Shown here piece after piece: positions 1-8,803 of a stretch of 58,733 nucleotides of DNA. Position numbers and translations under genes: made by a program. Position 1 is the first letter of the stretch. Every line of letters begins with the position of its first letter. The DNA is from Cellulomonas uda (GTDB taxonomy: Bacteria > Actinomycetota > Actinomycetes > Actinomycetales > Cellulomonadaceae): the NCBI RefSeq assembly GCF_006538705.1, contig NZ_BJLP01000022.1:1-58733 (forward strand), given 5' to 3'. The notes beneath the pieces are model-generated. The model saw only the letters and a list, made by a program, of their open reading frames with translations, was not told the origin of the DNA and did no database searches.

Positions 1-2666
1 GCGCCGTCGCCCTTGGCGGCCCGGTACTGCTCGACGAGCATGAGGATGTAGTCGACGTTGATCTCGACCTGCTTGATCAGCTCGATCTCGAAGACGACGT
101 CGTCGTTGATCGACTCGCGGTCGGCCGTGTCGGTGCGGCGGAACGACTGGTAGAGGTCCAGGTAGACGGACTGGTAGTCCTGCAGGTCCCGGTCCGAGAG
201 GATCTGGTTGCCGGCGAAGTCGTCGAACGACACCAGGATGTTGCGCAGCCGCAGCAGCGCGCCGAACAGCGCGATGAACTCCTTCTGCGCCCGTTCCCCG
301 ACGATCGGCACGCTGAGCGGGAACCGCTCGCGCAGCTCGGTCACCTTGTCGGCGTACTCGCCGAAGTACTCCGCGTACGGCTTGAGCAGCACGATGCCGG
401 CGGCGTCCTTGTTGCCGAACAGCGCGATCGCGTCGTTGGTCTGCGTCTCCAGGTCGCGGAAGGAGACGATGTTGCCGTACGTCTTGACGGAGTTGAGGAT
501 CCGGTTGGTACGCGAGTACGCCTGGATCAGGCCGTGCGCGCGCAGGTTCTTGTCCACCCACAGGGTGTTGAGGGTTGTCGCGTCGAACCCGGTGAGGAAC
601 ATGTTGACGACGATGACCAGGTCGACCTCGCGGTTCTTCATCCGCAGCGACAGGTCCTTGTAGTAGTTCTGGAACTGATCGGCGCTCGTGTCGTACGAGG
701 TGCCGAACATGTCGTTGTAGTCCTGGATCGCGTCTTCGAGGAAGTCGCGCGAGCTCGGGTCGAGGTCGTGCGTCTCGAACTGCTCCTCGCCGAGCAGCCC
801 GGCGGCCGCCTCGTCTTCGGACTCGTTGGCAGCGTAGGAGTAGATGAGCGCGATCTTCAGCCGCTTGGCCTCGGGGAGGTCAGCCTGGAGGCGCCCGAAC
901 ATGTTGTAGTACACCTTTGCCGCCGTGATGGAGGCCGTGGCGAACAGGGCGTTGAAGCCGGCGACGCGTCGGTCCTGCAGCGCGTAGGTCTGGTTGCGCT
1001 TGGTCTTCTGGTCGAAGTGGTCCAGCACGTACTGCGCGACCTTGCGGACCCGGTCCGGGTCGAGCAGCGCCTTCTCGGTGTCGATCGCGGAGACCTGCTT
1101 GTCGACCACCGCGCCGACCTTGACCGTGTTGACGTAGTCGATGCGGAACGGCAGGACGTTCTTGTCGTTGATCGCATCGACGATCGTGTAGGTGTGCAGC
1201 TTGTCGCCGAACGCCTGCGCCGTGGTGCGCAGGGTCGGGTTGCCGCCGGTGCCGGCGTTGTCCGCGAAGATCGGTGTGCCGGTGAACCCGAACAGGTGGT
1301 ACCGCTTGAACGCCTTGGTGATCGCGGTGTGCATGTCACCGAACTGGGAGCGGTGGCACTCGTCGAAGATGACGACGACGTGCCCGCTGTAGACCGCGTG
1401 GCCCTTGTTCTTCGCGACGAACGTGGACAGCTTCTGGATGGTGGTGACGATGATGCGTGCGGACGGGTCCTCGAGCTGCCGCTTGAGCACGGCGGTGGAC
1501 GTGTTGGAGTTGGCCGCGCCCTTCTCGAACCGGTCGTACTCGCGCATGGTCTGGTAGTCGAGGTCCTTGCGGTCGACGACGAACAGCACCTTCTCGACGT
1601 CGCCGAGGCGTGAGGCGAGCTGGGCCGTCTTGAAGGACGTCAGCGTCTTGCCCGAGCCGGTCGTGTGCCAGATGTACCCGCCCGCGGCGGTGGTGCCAAG
1701 CTGCTTGAGGTGGGTGGACGTCTCGATGCGGTTGAGGATCCGCTCGGTCGCCGCGATCTGGTACGGCCGCATCACGAGGAGCATCCGGTCCGCCGTGAGC
1801 ACGCAGTACTTGGTGAGCACGTTGAGCAGGGAGTGCTTGGCGAAGAAGGTCCTCGTGAACCCGACGAGGTCGGTGATGGGCCGGTTGGCAGCGTCGGCCC
1901 ACCAGGACGTGAACTCGAACGAGCTCGACGTGCGGCGGCCGCGCTTGGCCTTGCCCTGCTCGTCGAGGTGCAGCGCGCGGGTGGTGTTGGAGTAGTACTT
2001 GGTGAGCGTGCCGTTGCTGATGACGAACAGCTGCACGTACTCGAACAGGCCGGAGCCGGACCAGAACGAGTCCCGCTGGTAGCGGCTGATCTGGTTGAAC
2101 GCCTCGCGGATGTCGACCCCGCGCCGCTTGAGCTCGACGTGCACAAGGGGCAGCCCGTTGACGAGGATCGTCACGTCGTACCGGTTGGCCCGCTGCGCGG
2201 GGCCGTCCGGGCCAGCCGCCGCTCCGGGGACCTCGTACTGGTTGATGACCTGCAGACGGTTGTTGTGGACGTGAGTCTTGTCCAGCAGCGTGATGTTCTT
2301 CGCCGTGCCGTCGTCCCGCTTGAGCAGCTGGACGTGGTCCTCCTGGATGCGGATCGTCTTCTCGACGATGCCGTCCCGCTCCCCGGCGATCTTCTCGGTA
2401 AAGAACCGCTGCCACTCGGCGTCCGTGAACGTCATGCGGTTCAGCGCCTCGAGCTGGGTGCGCAGGTTCGCGACGAGGTCCGCCTCGGAGGTGATCGGCA
2501 GGTAGTCGTACGCCTGCTCACTCAGTAGCCGGATCAGCTCCGCCTCGAGTGCCGACTCCGACTGGTACCGCGTCGCCTCGGCCGGGTCGGCTTCGAACTC
2601 CGCGACCACCGTCGACTCCGACGACAGCGCGATCGGCTCGAACCGGCTCCCCGACCCCTCGCTCAC
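1..2666 (-). CDS. hsdR: Type I restriction enzyme R subunit, 3' end outside window
   Basis: Motor and nuclease subunit of a type I restriction-modification complex: it translocates DNA using ATP and cleaves unmodified DNA. About 888 residues are visible and the C-terminus is cut by the window edge; full HsdR proteins are usually about 1000 residues. Reading from GTG at 2666 gives a PD-(D/E)XK nuclease motif near residues 164-180 (YDVTILVNG...VELK), a Walker A loop HTTGSGKT near residue 335 and a DECH box near residue 435. The GTG start overlaps the hsdS stop as GTGA, so translation is coupled. It is the third gene of a compact hsdM-hsdS-hsdR operon. The long open frames on the opposite strand are mirror frames of GC-rich coding DNA. 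Family assignment is secure; target sequence and activity are unknown. Confidence 0.95.
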   Translation of the reverse strand, partial: MSEGSGSRFEPIALSSESTVVAEFEADPAEATRYQSESALEAELIRLLSEQAYDYLPITSEADLVANLRTQLEALNRMTFTDAEWQRFFTEKIAGERDGIVEKTIRIQEDHVQLLKRDDGTAKNITLLDKTHVHNNRLQVINQYEVPGAAAGPDGPAQRANRYDVTILVNGLPLVHVELKRRGVDIREAFNQISRYQRDSFWSGSGLFEYVQLFVISNGTLTKYYSNTTRALHLDEQGKAKRGRRTSSSFEFTSWWADAANRPITDLVGFTRTFFAKHSLLNVLTKYCVLTADRMLLVMRPYQIAATERILNRIETSTHLKQLGTTAAGGYIWHTTGSGKTLTSFKTAQLASRLGDVEKVLFVVDRKDLDYQTMREYDRFEKGAANSNTSTAVLKRQLEDPSARIIVTTIQKLSTFVAKNKGHAVYSGHVVVIFDECHRSQFGDMHTAITKAFKRYHLFGFTGTPIFADNAGTGGNPTLRTTAQAFGDKLHTYTIVDAINDKNVLPFRIDYVNTVKVGAVVDKQVSAIDTEKALLDPDRVRKVAQYVLDHFDQKTKRNQTYALQDRRVAGFNALFATASITAAKVYYNMFGRLQADLPEAKRLKIALIYSYAANESEDEAAAGLLGEEQFETHDLDPSSRDFLEDAIQDYNDMFGTSYDTSADQFQNYYKDLSLRMKNREVDLVIVVNMFLTGFDATTLNTLWVDKNLRAHGLIQAYSRTNRILNSVKTYGNIVSFRDLETQTNDAIALFGNKDAAGIVLLKPYAEYFGEYADKVTELRERFPLSVPIVGERAQKEFIALFGALLRLRNILVSFDDFAGNQILSDRDLQDYQSVYLDLYQSFRRTDTADRESINDDVVFEIELIKQVEINVDYILMLVEQYRAAKGDG

Positions 2667-3877
2667 GCCACCTTCTCCTCGAACGCCAGCAGCCGATCAC
2701 GGTAGTACGCGTACTGCTGCCGACGCGCCTCGATCTCCGCCGGGAGCCCGGACGACAGGTCGTTCACGAGTGCGTCGAACTTGTCGAGTACGCCGACGAT
2801 GCGTTGCTGGTCCTGGATCGGGGGCACCGGCACTCGAATCGTCTTGAGGACATTTGCGTTGAACTGCGGCTGCGCGCCTCCGCTTACAAGTGCGTCCGCC
2901 TGGTCCCAGTACAGACTGCTCTGCGCAAAGTGCCAGTAGTAGGCAGGCAACAATGTTCCTTCTTCAAACCGAATTCGAATCAGAAACGAGGCATAGACAG
3001 CGGATTCGGTCTCCCCGATCAGGGCCGTTTTTCCGTACGTCGCGCCCGTGCGCGCCACTAGCAGGTCACCGGGATGCACGAGGTATGGCCGGGCATCGGC
3101 CGACGCGGATACGAACTTGTGACCAGATGGCGACAATTTGCCATTCGGGCCAATATCTGTGATGCGAATAAAGCGGTAGTCGCCCGCATCTCTGGCCTTG
3201 TCGGTGTAGCCGTACTTGAAGGAAGCGATCCGCCCGAGAGTTGCCCATTCCGCTGCGGGCTCACCGACGAGAAGTGACTCGCGGTAGTGGGCGTACTGCT
3301 GTCTGCGGGCCTCCAGCTCCGCCTCCAGCTCCGCCTCCAGCTCCGCGAAGGCATCCAAGACCCTCACGATCTCCCGCTGCACCTCGAGCGGAGGCACCGG
3401 GAATCGAAACCTCTTGAATCCCGCCATGTCAACCGAAGCAAAGCTGGACACCGTCGTATTGTTCTTGCACCACTCGTCGAGCACGAAGCAGTAGTAGAAG
3501 ATGAACTTTGTTTCGAACCGATCTTGGTACTTCGGCTTGAGCGCGAGCGACGTGAATCTCTGGTTCGAGAGATGGGGAACTGTGATCAGCGCGTGCTCGC
3601 CGATCGTGGCCGACGTCGCGACGAGAATCGAATTCGCCGGGAAAAGCCGACCACCCTTCACCGCCGTCTCGGCTATATGCTGGATCGAGTTGTCGAGCAC
3701 TCGGCCGTTGTCACGGATATCCTCCATCCGGAACCAGGGCACTGTGCCCTCGACCCACGCCGTCGAATCGCTCTTCGACGGCGTGTAGCCATTTCGCGTC
3801 GAGAATAGCTCAGCGATTTCGATGTACTCGACACCATCGGGCGCGTACTGCCTGATCAGGTCATCGATCCGGCTCAT
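2663..3877 (-). CDS. hsdS: Type I restriction enzyme specificity subunit
   Basis: DNA-recognition subunit of the type I R-M complex, 404 residues. It has the usual two target-recognition domains, one near residues 1-170 and the other near 200-370. Each is followed by a conserved helix: LEARRQQYAHYRESLL after the first and IEARRQQYAYYRDRLL at the C-terminus. The central helix is extended by three AELE units encoded by a perfect 12-bp tandem repeat. The recognition domains contain AT-richer stretches than the flanking hsdM and hsdR, as expected for exchanged recognition domains. ATG at 3877 overlaps the hsdM stop (ATGA), and the stop overlaps the hsdR start (GTGA). The recognised bipartite sequence cannot be predicted by eye. 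Confidence 0.95.
   Translation of the reverse strand: MSRIDDLIRQYAPDGVEYIEIAELFSTRNGYTPSKSDSTAWVEGTVPWFRMEDIRDNGRVLDNSIQHIAETAVKGGRLFPANSILVATSATIGEHALITVPHLSNQRFTSLALKPKYQDRFETKFIFYYCFVLDEWCKNNTTVSSFASVDMAGFKRFRFPVPPLEVQREIVRVLDAFAELEAELEAELEARRQQYAHYRESLLVGEPAAEWATLGRIASFKYGYTDKARDAGDYRFIRITDIGPNGKLSPSGHKFVSASADARPYLVHPGDLLVARTGATYGKTALIGETESAVYASFLIRIRFEEGTLLPAYYWHFAQSSLYWDQADALVSGGAQPQFNANVLKTIRVPVPPIQDQQRIVGVLDKFDALVNDLSSGLPAEIEARRQQYAYYRDRLLAFEEKVA
3311..3346 (-). repeat. Three perfect 12-bp tandem repeats in hsdS (AELE x3)
   Basis: The unit ctccagctccgc (plus strand) occurs three times without mismatch and encodes AELE-AELE-AELE in the helix joining the two recognition domains. In EcoR124I/EcoDXXI-type HsdS proteins, two versus three TAEL repeats (also 12 bp) change the spacer length of the recognition site. 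The same arrangement is seen here; a function in switching is inferred. Confidence 0.85.
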
Positions 3878-5448
3878 GCGCCTGCACCTTCGAGGTCTGC
3901 CACGATCGCGTCGATCTGCTCGCGCAACTCCGCCTGGCGCTCGACGATCCCGGCGATGCGGCCGTTGAGCTCGGTGATGTCGACCGTCTCGCGAGTGTCC
4001 TCGGCTTCGACCCAGGATGACACGGAGATGTTGTAGCCGTTCTCACCGATGGCCTCGTTCTCGACGAGCCGCGCGACGTGCGCCACGTCCTCACGCGCGG
4101 TGAACGCCTCCAGGATCTTCGCCTGGTTCGCCTCGGAGAGCTTGTTCTTGTTGCCGCTGCGCGCGAACTCGGCGCTCGCGTCGACGAACAGCACCGCGTT
4201 GTCGGTCTTCGACTTCTTCAGCACGATGATGCAGGTCGCGATCGTGGTGCCGAAGAACAGGTCGGGCGGGAGCTGGATGACCGCGTCGACGTAGTTGTTG
4301 TCGATGAGGTACTTGCGGATCTTCTGCTCCGCGCCCCCGCGGTACAGCACGCCGGGGAACTCGACGATCGCCGCGGTGCCGTTGACGGCCAGCCACGAGA
4401 GCATGTGCATGGTGAACGCGAGGTCTGCCTTGGACTTCGGTGCGAGCACACCAGCCGGGGCGTAGCGCGGATCGTTGATGAGGAGCGGGTTGGCGTCGCC
4501 CTCCCACTTGATCGAGTACGGCGGGTTGGACACGATCGCCTCGAACGGCTCGTCGTCCCAGTGCTCCGGGTCGATCAGGGTGTCGCCGTGGGCGATGTCG
4601 AACTGCTCGTAACTCACGTCGTGCAGGAACATGTTGATGCGGCACAGGTTGTACGTCGTCAGGTTGATCTCCTGGCCGTAGTACCCCTGGCGGACGCCGT
4701 CCTTGCCGAGCACCTTGCGGAACTTCAGCAGCAGCGACCCGGACCCGCACGCCGGGTCGTACACCTTGTTGACGCTCGTCTTGCCCACCACGGTGATGTG
4801 CGCGAGCAGCTCGGAGACCTCCTGCGGCGTGTAGTACTCGCCACCGGACTTGCCGGCCGACGAGGCATACATCTGCATGAGGTACTCGTAGGCGTCGCCG
4901 AACGCGTCGATCTTGTTCTCGCTGAACGCCCCGTTGCCCAGGTTCAGGTCGCCGATCGCGTCGAGCAGCTTCACGAGCCGCTCGTTGCGCTTGGCGACCG
5001 TCGGCCCGAGCTTGTTCGAGTTGACGTCGAGGTCGTCGAACAGGCCCTTGATGTCGTTCTCCGCCTCGGTTCCGACCGCGGACTGCTCGATGTTGCGAAA
5101 CACCCGCTCGAGCGTCTCGTTGAGGTTCGCGTCCCGGTGCGCGCGGGACCGCACGTTGACGAACAGCTCGGACGGCCGGATGAAGAAGCCCTTCTCCATG
5201 ACGGTGTTCCGCACGAAGTCGGGGTCCTCGACGTCACCGTTCGAGAGCTTCGCGTAGTCGAAGTCCGCGTCGCCCACTTCGTGCTCGTGGTCGTTGAAGA
5301 ACGCGGTGAGGTTCTCCGAGATGTACCGGTAGAACAGGAAGCCCAGGACGTACTGCTTGAAGTCCCAGCCGTCGACGCTGCCGCGCAGGTCGTTCGCGAT
5401 CCTCCAGATGGTCTTGTGCAGCTCCGCCCTCTGGGTCTCACGGTTCAT
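3874..5448 (-). CDS. hsdM: Type I restriction enzyme methyltransferase subunit
   Basis: N6-adenine DNA methyltransferase subunit of the type I complex, 524 residues, the usual family length. The N-terminal helical domain (about 1-150) is followed by the Rossmann methyltransferase domain with the AdoMet motif DPACGSG at 231-237 and the catalytic NPPY motif at 308-311. The start is placed at ATG 5448 (MNRETQRAELHKTIW), because the frame upstream encodes only low-complexity Arg/Ala sequence. A TAGGGT hexamer at 5456-5461 ends 7 nt before this ATG, so the mRNA may be leaderless. First gene of hsdMSR, overlapping hsdS by 4 bp. Confidence 0.95.
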   Translation of the reverse strand: MNRETQRAELHKTIWRIANDLRGSVDGWDFKQYVLGFLFYRYISENLTAFFNDHEHEVGDADFDYAKLSNGDVEDPDFVRNTVMEKGFFIRPSELFVNVRSRAHRDANLNETLERVFRNIEQSAVGTEAENDIKGLFDDLDVNSNKLGPTVAKRNERLVKLLDAIGDLNLGNGAFSENKIDAFGDAYEYLMQMYASSAGKSGGEYYTPQEVSELLAHITVVGKTSVNKVYDPACGSGSLLLKFRKVLGKDGVRQGYYGQEINLTTYNLCRINMFLHDVSYEQFDIAHGDTLIDPEHWDDEPFEAIVSNPPYSIKWEGDANPLLINDPRYAPAGVLAPKSKADLAFTMHMLSWLAVNGTAAIVEFPGVLYRGGAEQKIRKYLIDNNYVDAVIQLPPDLFFGTTIATCIIVLKKSKTDNAVLFVDASAEFARSGNKNKLSEANQAKILEAFTAREDVAHVARLVENEAIGENGYNISVSSWVEAEDTRETVDITELNGRIAGIVERQAELREQIDAIVADLEGAGA

Positions 5449-5835
5449 GCCCCGGACCCTAGCCGCGCGCGCCGACAGACCCCCGGACGCGCGCCGTCGC
5501 CACCGGCTGGCGTGACCGCGGACGTCGTCGCACATGAGTAGACGAGGAGCGGGCATGGTCAAGGCCACGGAGACGACGGCGCGTGGCGCAGCAGGCGTGC
5601 ACGCGTGATGTTCACGTCGTCAGGAGTCACCGAACGGCGCTCCATCTGATCGGATCACTCGGAAGCAGGCGGTCCACGACCCGCAACGACGCGACGCAGC
5701 GCGCTGGCGCGTACCGCCACCGCTCTCGTTCTCCGCTGCAGTTCCGCGGCGGCTGGCCGCGCACCGGCTCGGTCTGAGCCCACCGGTTCGAGGCGTGCAT
5801 GGCTGCCGGCGGTGAGTGACCCCTAACATGCGAGC
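5449..5835. other. Intergenic region between hsdM and a Cys-rich ORF
   Basis: No convincing gene is seen in these 387 bp. The only signals are two possible leaderless -10 hexamers at the ends: TAGGGT (5456-5461, minus strand, 7 nt from the hsdM ATG) and TAACAT (5824-5829, plus strand, 6 nt from the GTG at 5836). Short open frames here lack homology cues and good ribosome binding sites. Confidence 0.5.
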
Positions 5836-6180
5836 GTGTCCGAGTCGATCACCCACGCATGGTTCGCCTCTGCGCCCCTCGGGGAGCCTCAACCCGAGGC
5901 GGAGCCCACCGCCGTCCCGGACACGCCGTGCTGGTGGTGCGGTGAAGAGCACGCGCCCTGGGTGTACCCCGCGACCGCGCGTCCCCGGTGGGTGGACAGG
6001 GGCGACGGGGCGATCCTGTCGCACTGCTCGGCGTGCGAGACATGCCACGCGAAGCTCGGTGATGAACCTCGCGTTCGGCTGGTCGAGTCGACGATCACAG
6101 ACATGCGCGAGATGCGAGAGACGTGGTTCGAAAGCTGCATCTTCGTCGCGTCGCTGAGCGGGCCGCCGTTCAAGCGCTAG
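5836..6180 (+). CDS. Hypothetical protein with paired Cys motifs
   Basis: A 114-residue protein I do not recognise as a family. Two cysteine clusters, CWWC near residue 32 and HCSAC-ETCH near residues 62-70, suggest a small metal-binding (probably zinc) fold. There is no signal peptide or membrane segment. Codon use is strongly GC at third positions, which supports real coding. The GTG start is preceded by TAACAT and a 6-nt gap with no Shine-Dalgarno, as in actinobacterial leaderless genes. It lies next to the hsd operon and upstream of a DUF4268 fragment, so a defence-island context is possible but unproven. A strong hairpin follows the stop. Confidence 0.6.
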   Translation: MSESITHAWFASAPLGEPQPEAEPTAVPDTPCWWCGEEHAPWVYPATARPRWVDRGDGAILSHCSACETCHAKLGDEPRVRLVESTITDMREMRETWFESCIFVASLSGPPFKR

Positions 6181-6228
6181 CTGTACTCGGCCGTCGCCTA
6201 GGTAGCTGGGTGTAGCGCCAAATCGCTT

Positions 6229-6265
6229 CTGGTGCGGCGAAGGAGCGTGTCATTCGCCGCACCAG
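6229..6265 (+). terminator. Perfect 13-bp stem-loop after the Cys-rich gene
   Basis: CTGGTGCGGCGAA pairs perfectly with TTCGCCGCACCAG across an 11-nt loop, about 50 nt after the preceding stop codon. There is no T tract, as is usual for high-GC actinobacterial terminators. It overlaps the first codons of the DUF4268 frame, which argues that the DUF4268 frame did not originally begin here. Confidence 0.6.
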
Positions 6266-6663
6266 ACGGCAACGATCAGGACCTCGGCGAGTCGACCGCC
6301 ACCGTCATCCCCTCGTGGCCGGGCGCCACCACCCAGGACGCCCTCGACCTGAGCATCGGCGTGCCCGGCTGCATCGTCGTGCTGTCCTTGTCGAGTCGCG
6401 ATCCCTCCGTCGGCTGCTCCTTCTACATCCGGGACGACAAGTCGCTCTTCGCCCGGCTGCACGCACAGCAGGAGCAGATCGAGCAGGCCGTGGGCGCGCA
6501 CCTCGAGTGGCGCGAGAACCCCGAGTACAAGGCCCGCCGTATCGACCTGCGACGAGCGGGCGACTGGAGGGACCCCGCACAGGCCCCGGAGCTCGCACGA
6601 TGGCTCGTCGACACGGCCGAGACCTTCGCCAGCGTCTTCCCGCGGCACATCCCACGCGTCTGA
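6232..6663 (+). pseudogene. DUF4268-domain remnant (C-terminal part)
   Basis: The 143-codon frame contains the C-terminal part of a DUF4268 domain: FYIRDDKSLFARLHAQQEQI, then LEWRENPEYKARRI, and an end of the type WLVDTAETFASVFPRHI. These proteins are normally much longer, with an N-terminal nuclease-like part, and occur in defence regions. Here the only far-upstream start (GTG 6232) lies inside a perfect hairpin and the first ~30 residues show no domain similarity, so a truncated gene is most likely. A short functional protein using an internal start cannot be excluded. The function of DUF4268 is not established. Confidence 0.6.
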
Positions 6664-6745
6664 CTCGTTGCTGGCCCGCCACCCCGCCGGGCTCGCGTCG
6701 GAGAAATGCGATGCGCTCCGGGCGGGTGCGGTGTGGGATCGGGCC

Positions 6746-7612
6746 ATGCACGTCGTCGTGTCCACGCCCACGCCGGATGAGCTCCCGTTCGTCGTCGAGA
6801 CGCTCCGGACCTGGCAGGACGAGAGCGCACCGCTGCAGCTCCACCCCGGCGACCTCGGGTGGTCCTGGCGGGACGGGACCAGCGCGGTCGCCGCAGCGGT
6901 GCGGACGTGGACCCGGGACGGGATGCTCGTCGCCGTCGGGTTCCTCGACGGGCCCGACGCGTTGCGGATGACCGTGGCGCCGGGGCTGTGGCGGGACGAC
7001 GACGTCGCGCGGCACGTCGTCGAGGACGTGTCCGACCCCGGGCGGGGCGTGCTGCCGGAGGGTGCGGTGGCGGTCGAGGCGCCGAACGCCACGCGCGTGT
7101 TCGAGGTCCTGGGCGAGGCCGGCTGGCGCGTGGGCGAGCCGTGGACGCCGCTGCGGCGGGACCTGGCCGAGCCGGTGGACGCGGCCGGGCTGCGCGTCGA
7201 GGTGGTCGAGGCTGGCCGCAGCGCGCAGTTCACGGCGGTCCACCGTGCCGTGTGGGGGAACGACCGGTTCACCGACGAGCGGTGGCGCGCCATGGCGGAC
7301 GGGCCGGCGTTCGCCCGCGCACGGTGCCTGCTCGGCCGGGACTCGTCGGGGGTCGCGGTGGCGGGGGTGACCGTGTGGTCGGCCGGGCGCGGGCGGCCGG
7401 GACTGATCGAGCCGATGGGCGTGCACCCCGAGCACCGCGGTCGGGGCCACGGCCGGGCCATCTGCCTGGCCGCGGCGGCGGCGCTGCGCGAGGCGGGCTC
7501 GTCGTCGGCCCTCGTCTGCACCCCCGCCGCCAACGAACCGGCCGTCGCCGCCTACCGGTCGGCCGGGTTCGTGCCGGAGCCCGTGCGCCTGGACCGCTCC
7601 CGCCCGGCCTGA
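6746..7612 (+). CDS. GNAT family N-acetyltransferase
   Basis: Probable acyl-CoA-dependent N-acetyltransferase, 288 residues from ATG 6746; the extra 26 codons upstream look non-coding. The acetyl-CoA-binding motif A is visible near the C-terminus as GVHPEHRGRGHGRAI, followed by the expected helix and the NEPAVAAYRSAGF end motif. The N-terminal half probably forms a second, degenerate GNAT fold. The substrate is unknown. It is followed by a perfect palindrome that looks like a terminator and then by a separate kinase gene, so it is probably monocistronic. Confidence 0.85.
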   Translation: MHVVVSTPTPDELPFVVETLRTWQDESAPLQLHPGDLGWSWRDGTSAVAAAVRTWTRDGMLVAVGFLDGPDALRMTVAPGLWRDDDVARHVVEDVSDPGRGVLPEGAVAVEAPNATRVFEVLGEAGWRVGEPWTPLRRDLAEPVDAAGLRVEVVEAGRSAQFTAVHRAVWGNDRFTDERWRAMADGPAFARARCLLGRDSSGVAVAGVTVWSAGRGRPGLIEPMGVHPEHRGRGHGRAICLAAAAALREAGSSSALVCTPAANEPAVAAYRSAGFVPEPVRLDRSRPA

Positions 7613-7624
7613 CGCGAGCCGACG

Positions 7625-7645
7625 ACCGCACCGGGCCCGTGCGGT
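7625..7645 (+). terminator. Palindromic terminator after the GNAT gene
   Basis: ACCGCAC-CGGGCCC-GTGCGGT forms a perfect 7-bp stem 12 nt after the stop codon; the loop is itself self-complementary. No U tract. Confidence 0.6.
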
Positions 7646-7687
7646 AATCGGGCGACCCGCCGGCCTCCCGCCCGCTACCGTCCCGGG

Positions 7688-8689
7688 ATGCGCGACCACT
7701 CCTCCCTCCCCCACCGCGCGACCGCGCGGCGCCCGACGTGGCAGGACCTGCCCGACGGCGTGCGCGCGGCCGTCGAGTCCCGGGCCGGGACGCGTGTGCT
7801 GCGCGCGCACACGCAGGACGGGGGGTTCACCGAGGGCTTCGCGAGCCGGCTCGAGCTGGCGGACGGGACGCGGGTGTTCGTCAAGGCGGCGTCGGCGTCC
7901 CGCGGGGAGCACGCGCACGCGGCCTACCGGCACGAGGCGCACGTCGCGCGCCTGCTGCCGCCCACCGTGCCGGCGCCCCGGTTCCTGTGGACGTGCGACG
8001 TCGACGACTGGGTCGTCCTCGCGTTCGAGGACGTGGAGAGCGTCACGCCGCAACGGCCGTGGGTGGCCGACGAGCTCGCCGCGGTGCTCGCGGCTCTCAC
8101 GCGCACCGCGCAGGCGCTGACCCCCGCGCCCGAGGCGCTGCTCCCCTTGGACACCACTGCCGACCTCGACCCCGAACTCAGCTTCTGGCGGCGCTGCGCC
8201 GCGGGCGAGGCCGACCGCGCCCTGGTGCCAGCACCCTGGCGGCACCGGGTCGAGGAGCTCGCCGCGATCGAGAGCGGGTGGGCGCAGGCTGCCGCCGGCG
8301 ACACCGCCGTGCACTTCGACCTGCGCGACGACAACGTGCTGCTCGCCGCGGACGGGCGGGTGCTGGTGTGCGACTGGAACTGGCTCCAGCTCGCCGCGCC
8401 CTGGGTGGACCTCGTCGGCCTGCTCGTCAGTGTGCACGGCGACGGGCTGGACGCGGAGCAGGTCCTGGCGACGCACCCGCTGAGCCGGGACGTCCCGCGC
8501 GCGTCGGTCGACGCCTTCCTCGTCGCGCTCGCCGGGTACTTCGTCGACGCCGCCGGACGGCCGCCCGTCGAGACCTCGCCGTGGCTGCGCGTGCACCAGG
8601 CGTGGTACCGCGAGGCGGCGCTGGGCTGGCTGGCCACCCGGCTGTCCGCTGACGTCGAGACCGGCAGGTCGGCTCCGTCCCCCGGGTGA
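7688..8689 (+). CDS. Aminoglycoside phosphotransferase (APH)-family protein
   Basis: Eukaryotic-like small-molecule kinase of the APH/choline kinase family, 333 residues. The Brenner motif HFDLRDDN sits at residues 209-216 with catalytic Asp214 (HxDxxxxN pattern), and the metal-binding Asp is in the following VLVCDWNW. The N-terminal lobe has FVKAAS near residue 60, probably with the ATP-binding lysine. TACCGT at 7676-7681 followed by 6 nt and the ATG suggests a leaderless transcript. Members phosphorylate antibiotics, sugars or other metabolites; the sequence does not indicate which, so antibiotic resistance should not be assumed. Confidence 0.85.
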   Translation: MRDHSSLPHRATARRPTWQDLPDGVRAAVESRAGTRVLRAHTQDGGFTEGFASRLELADGTRVFVKAASASRGEHAHAAYRHEAHVARLLPPTVPAPRFLWTCDVDDWVVLAFEDVESVTPQRPWVADELAAVLAALTRTAQALTPAPEALLPLDTTADLDPELSFWRRCAAGEADRALVPAPWRHRVEELAAIESGWAQAAAGDTAVHFDLRDDNVLLAADGRVLVCDWNWLQLAAPWVDLVGLLVSVHGDGLDAEQVLATHPLSRDVPRASVDAFLVALAGYFVDAAGRPPVETSPWLRVHQAWYREAALGWLATRLSADVETGRSAPSPG

Positions 8690-8727
8690 GCGTGCCCTTG
8701 TGGGCACCGACCGGAAGGATCACCGCC

Positions 8728-8787
8728 ATGACCACGTACCTGCTGATCGTCGACTTCCAGCCCGGCGACGGCGTCCCGGCTCGGTGA
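8728..8787 (+). pseudogene. 19-codon ORF, probable truncated gene start
   Basis: A good ribosome binding site (GGAAGGA) precedes ATG 8728, and the frame reads MTTYLLIVDFQPGDGVPAR before a stop. The start resembles the first strand of YCII-like small proteins (MxxYLL...), but nothing of the rest of such a domain follows before the convergent epimerase gene. It is probably the 5' stub of a deleted gene; a genuine 19-residue peptide is less likely. Confidence 0.35.
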
Positions 8788-8803
8788 GGGCGTGCGGCGA
8801 GCC

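Noticed and set aside
1..2666. Long open frames on the plus strand opposite hsdR.
   Set aside because: They are mirror frames of high-GC coding DNA: low-complexity Arg/Val/Asp sequence without domains, while the minus-strand frame is an intact HsdR.
7688..8689. Aminoglycoside resistance gene.
   Set aside because: The APH fold is shared by many metabolite kinases and nothing specific to a resistance enzyme is visible.
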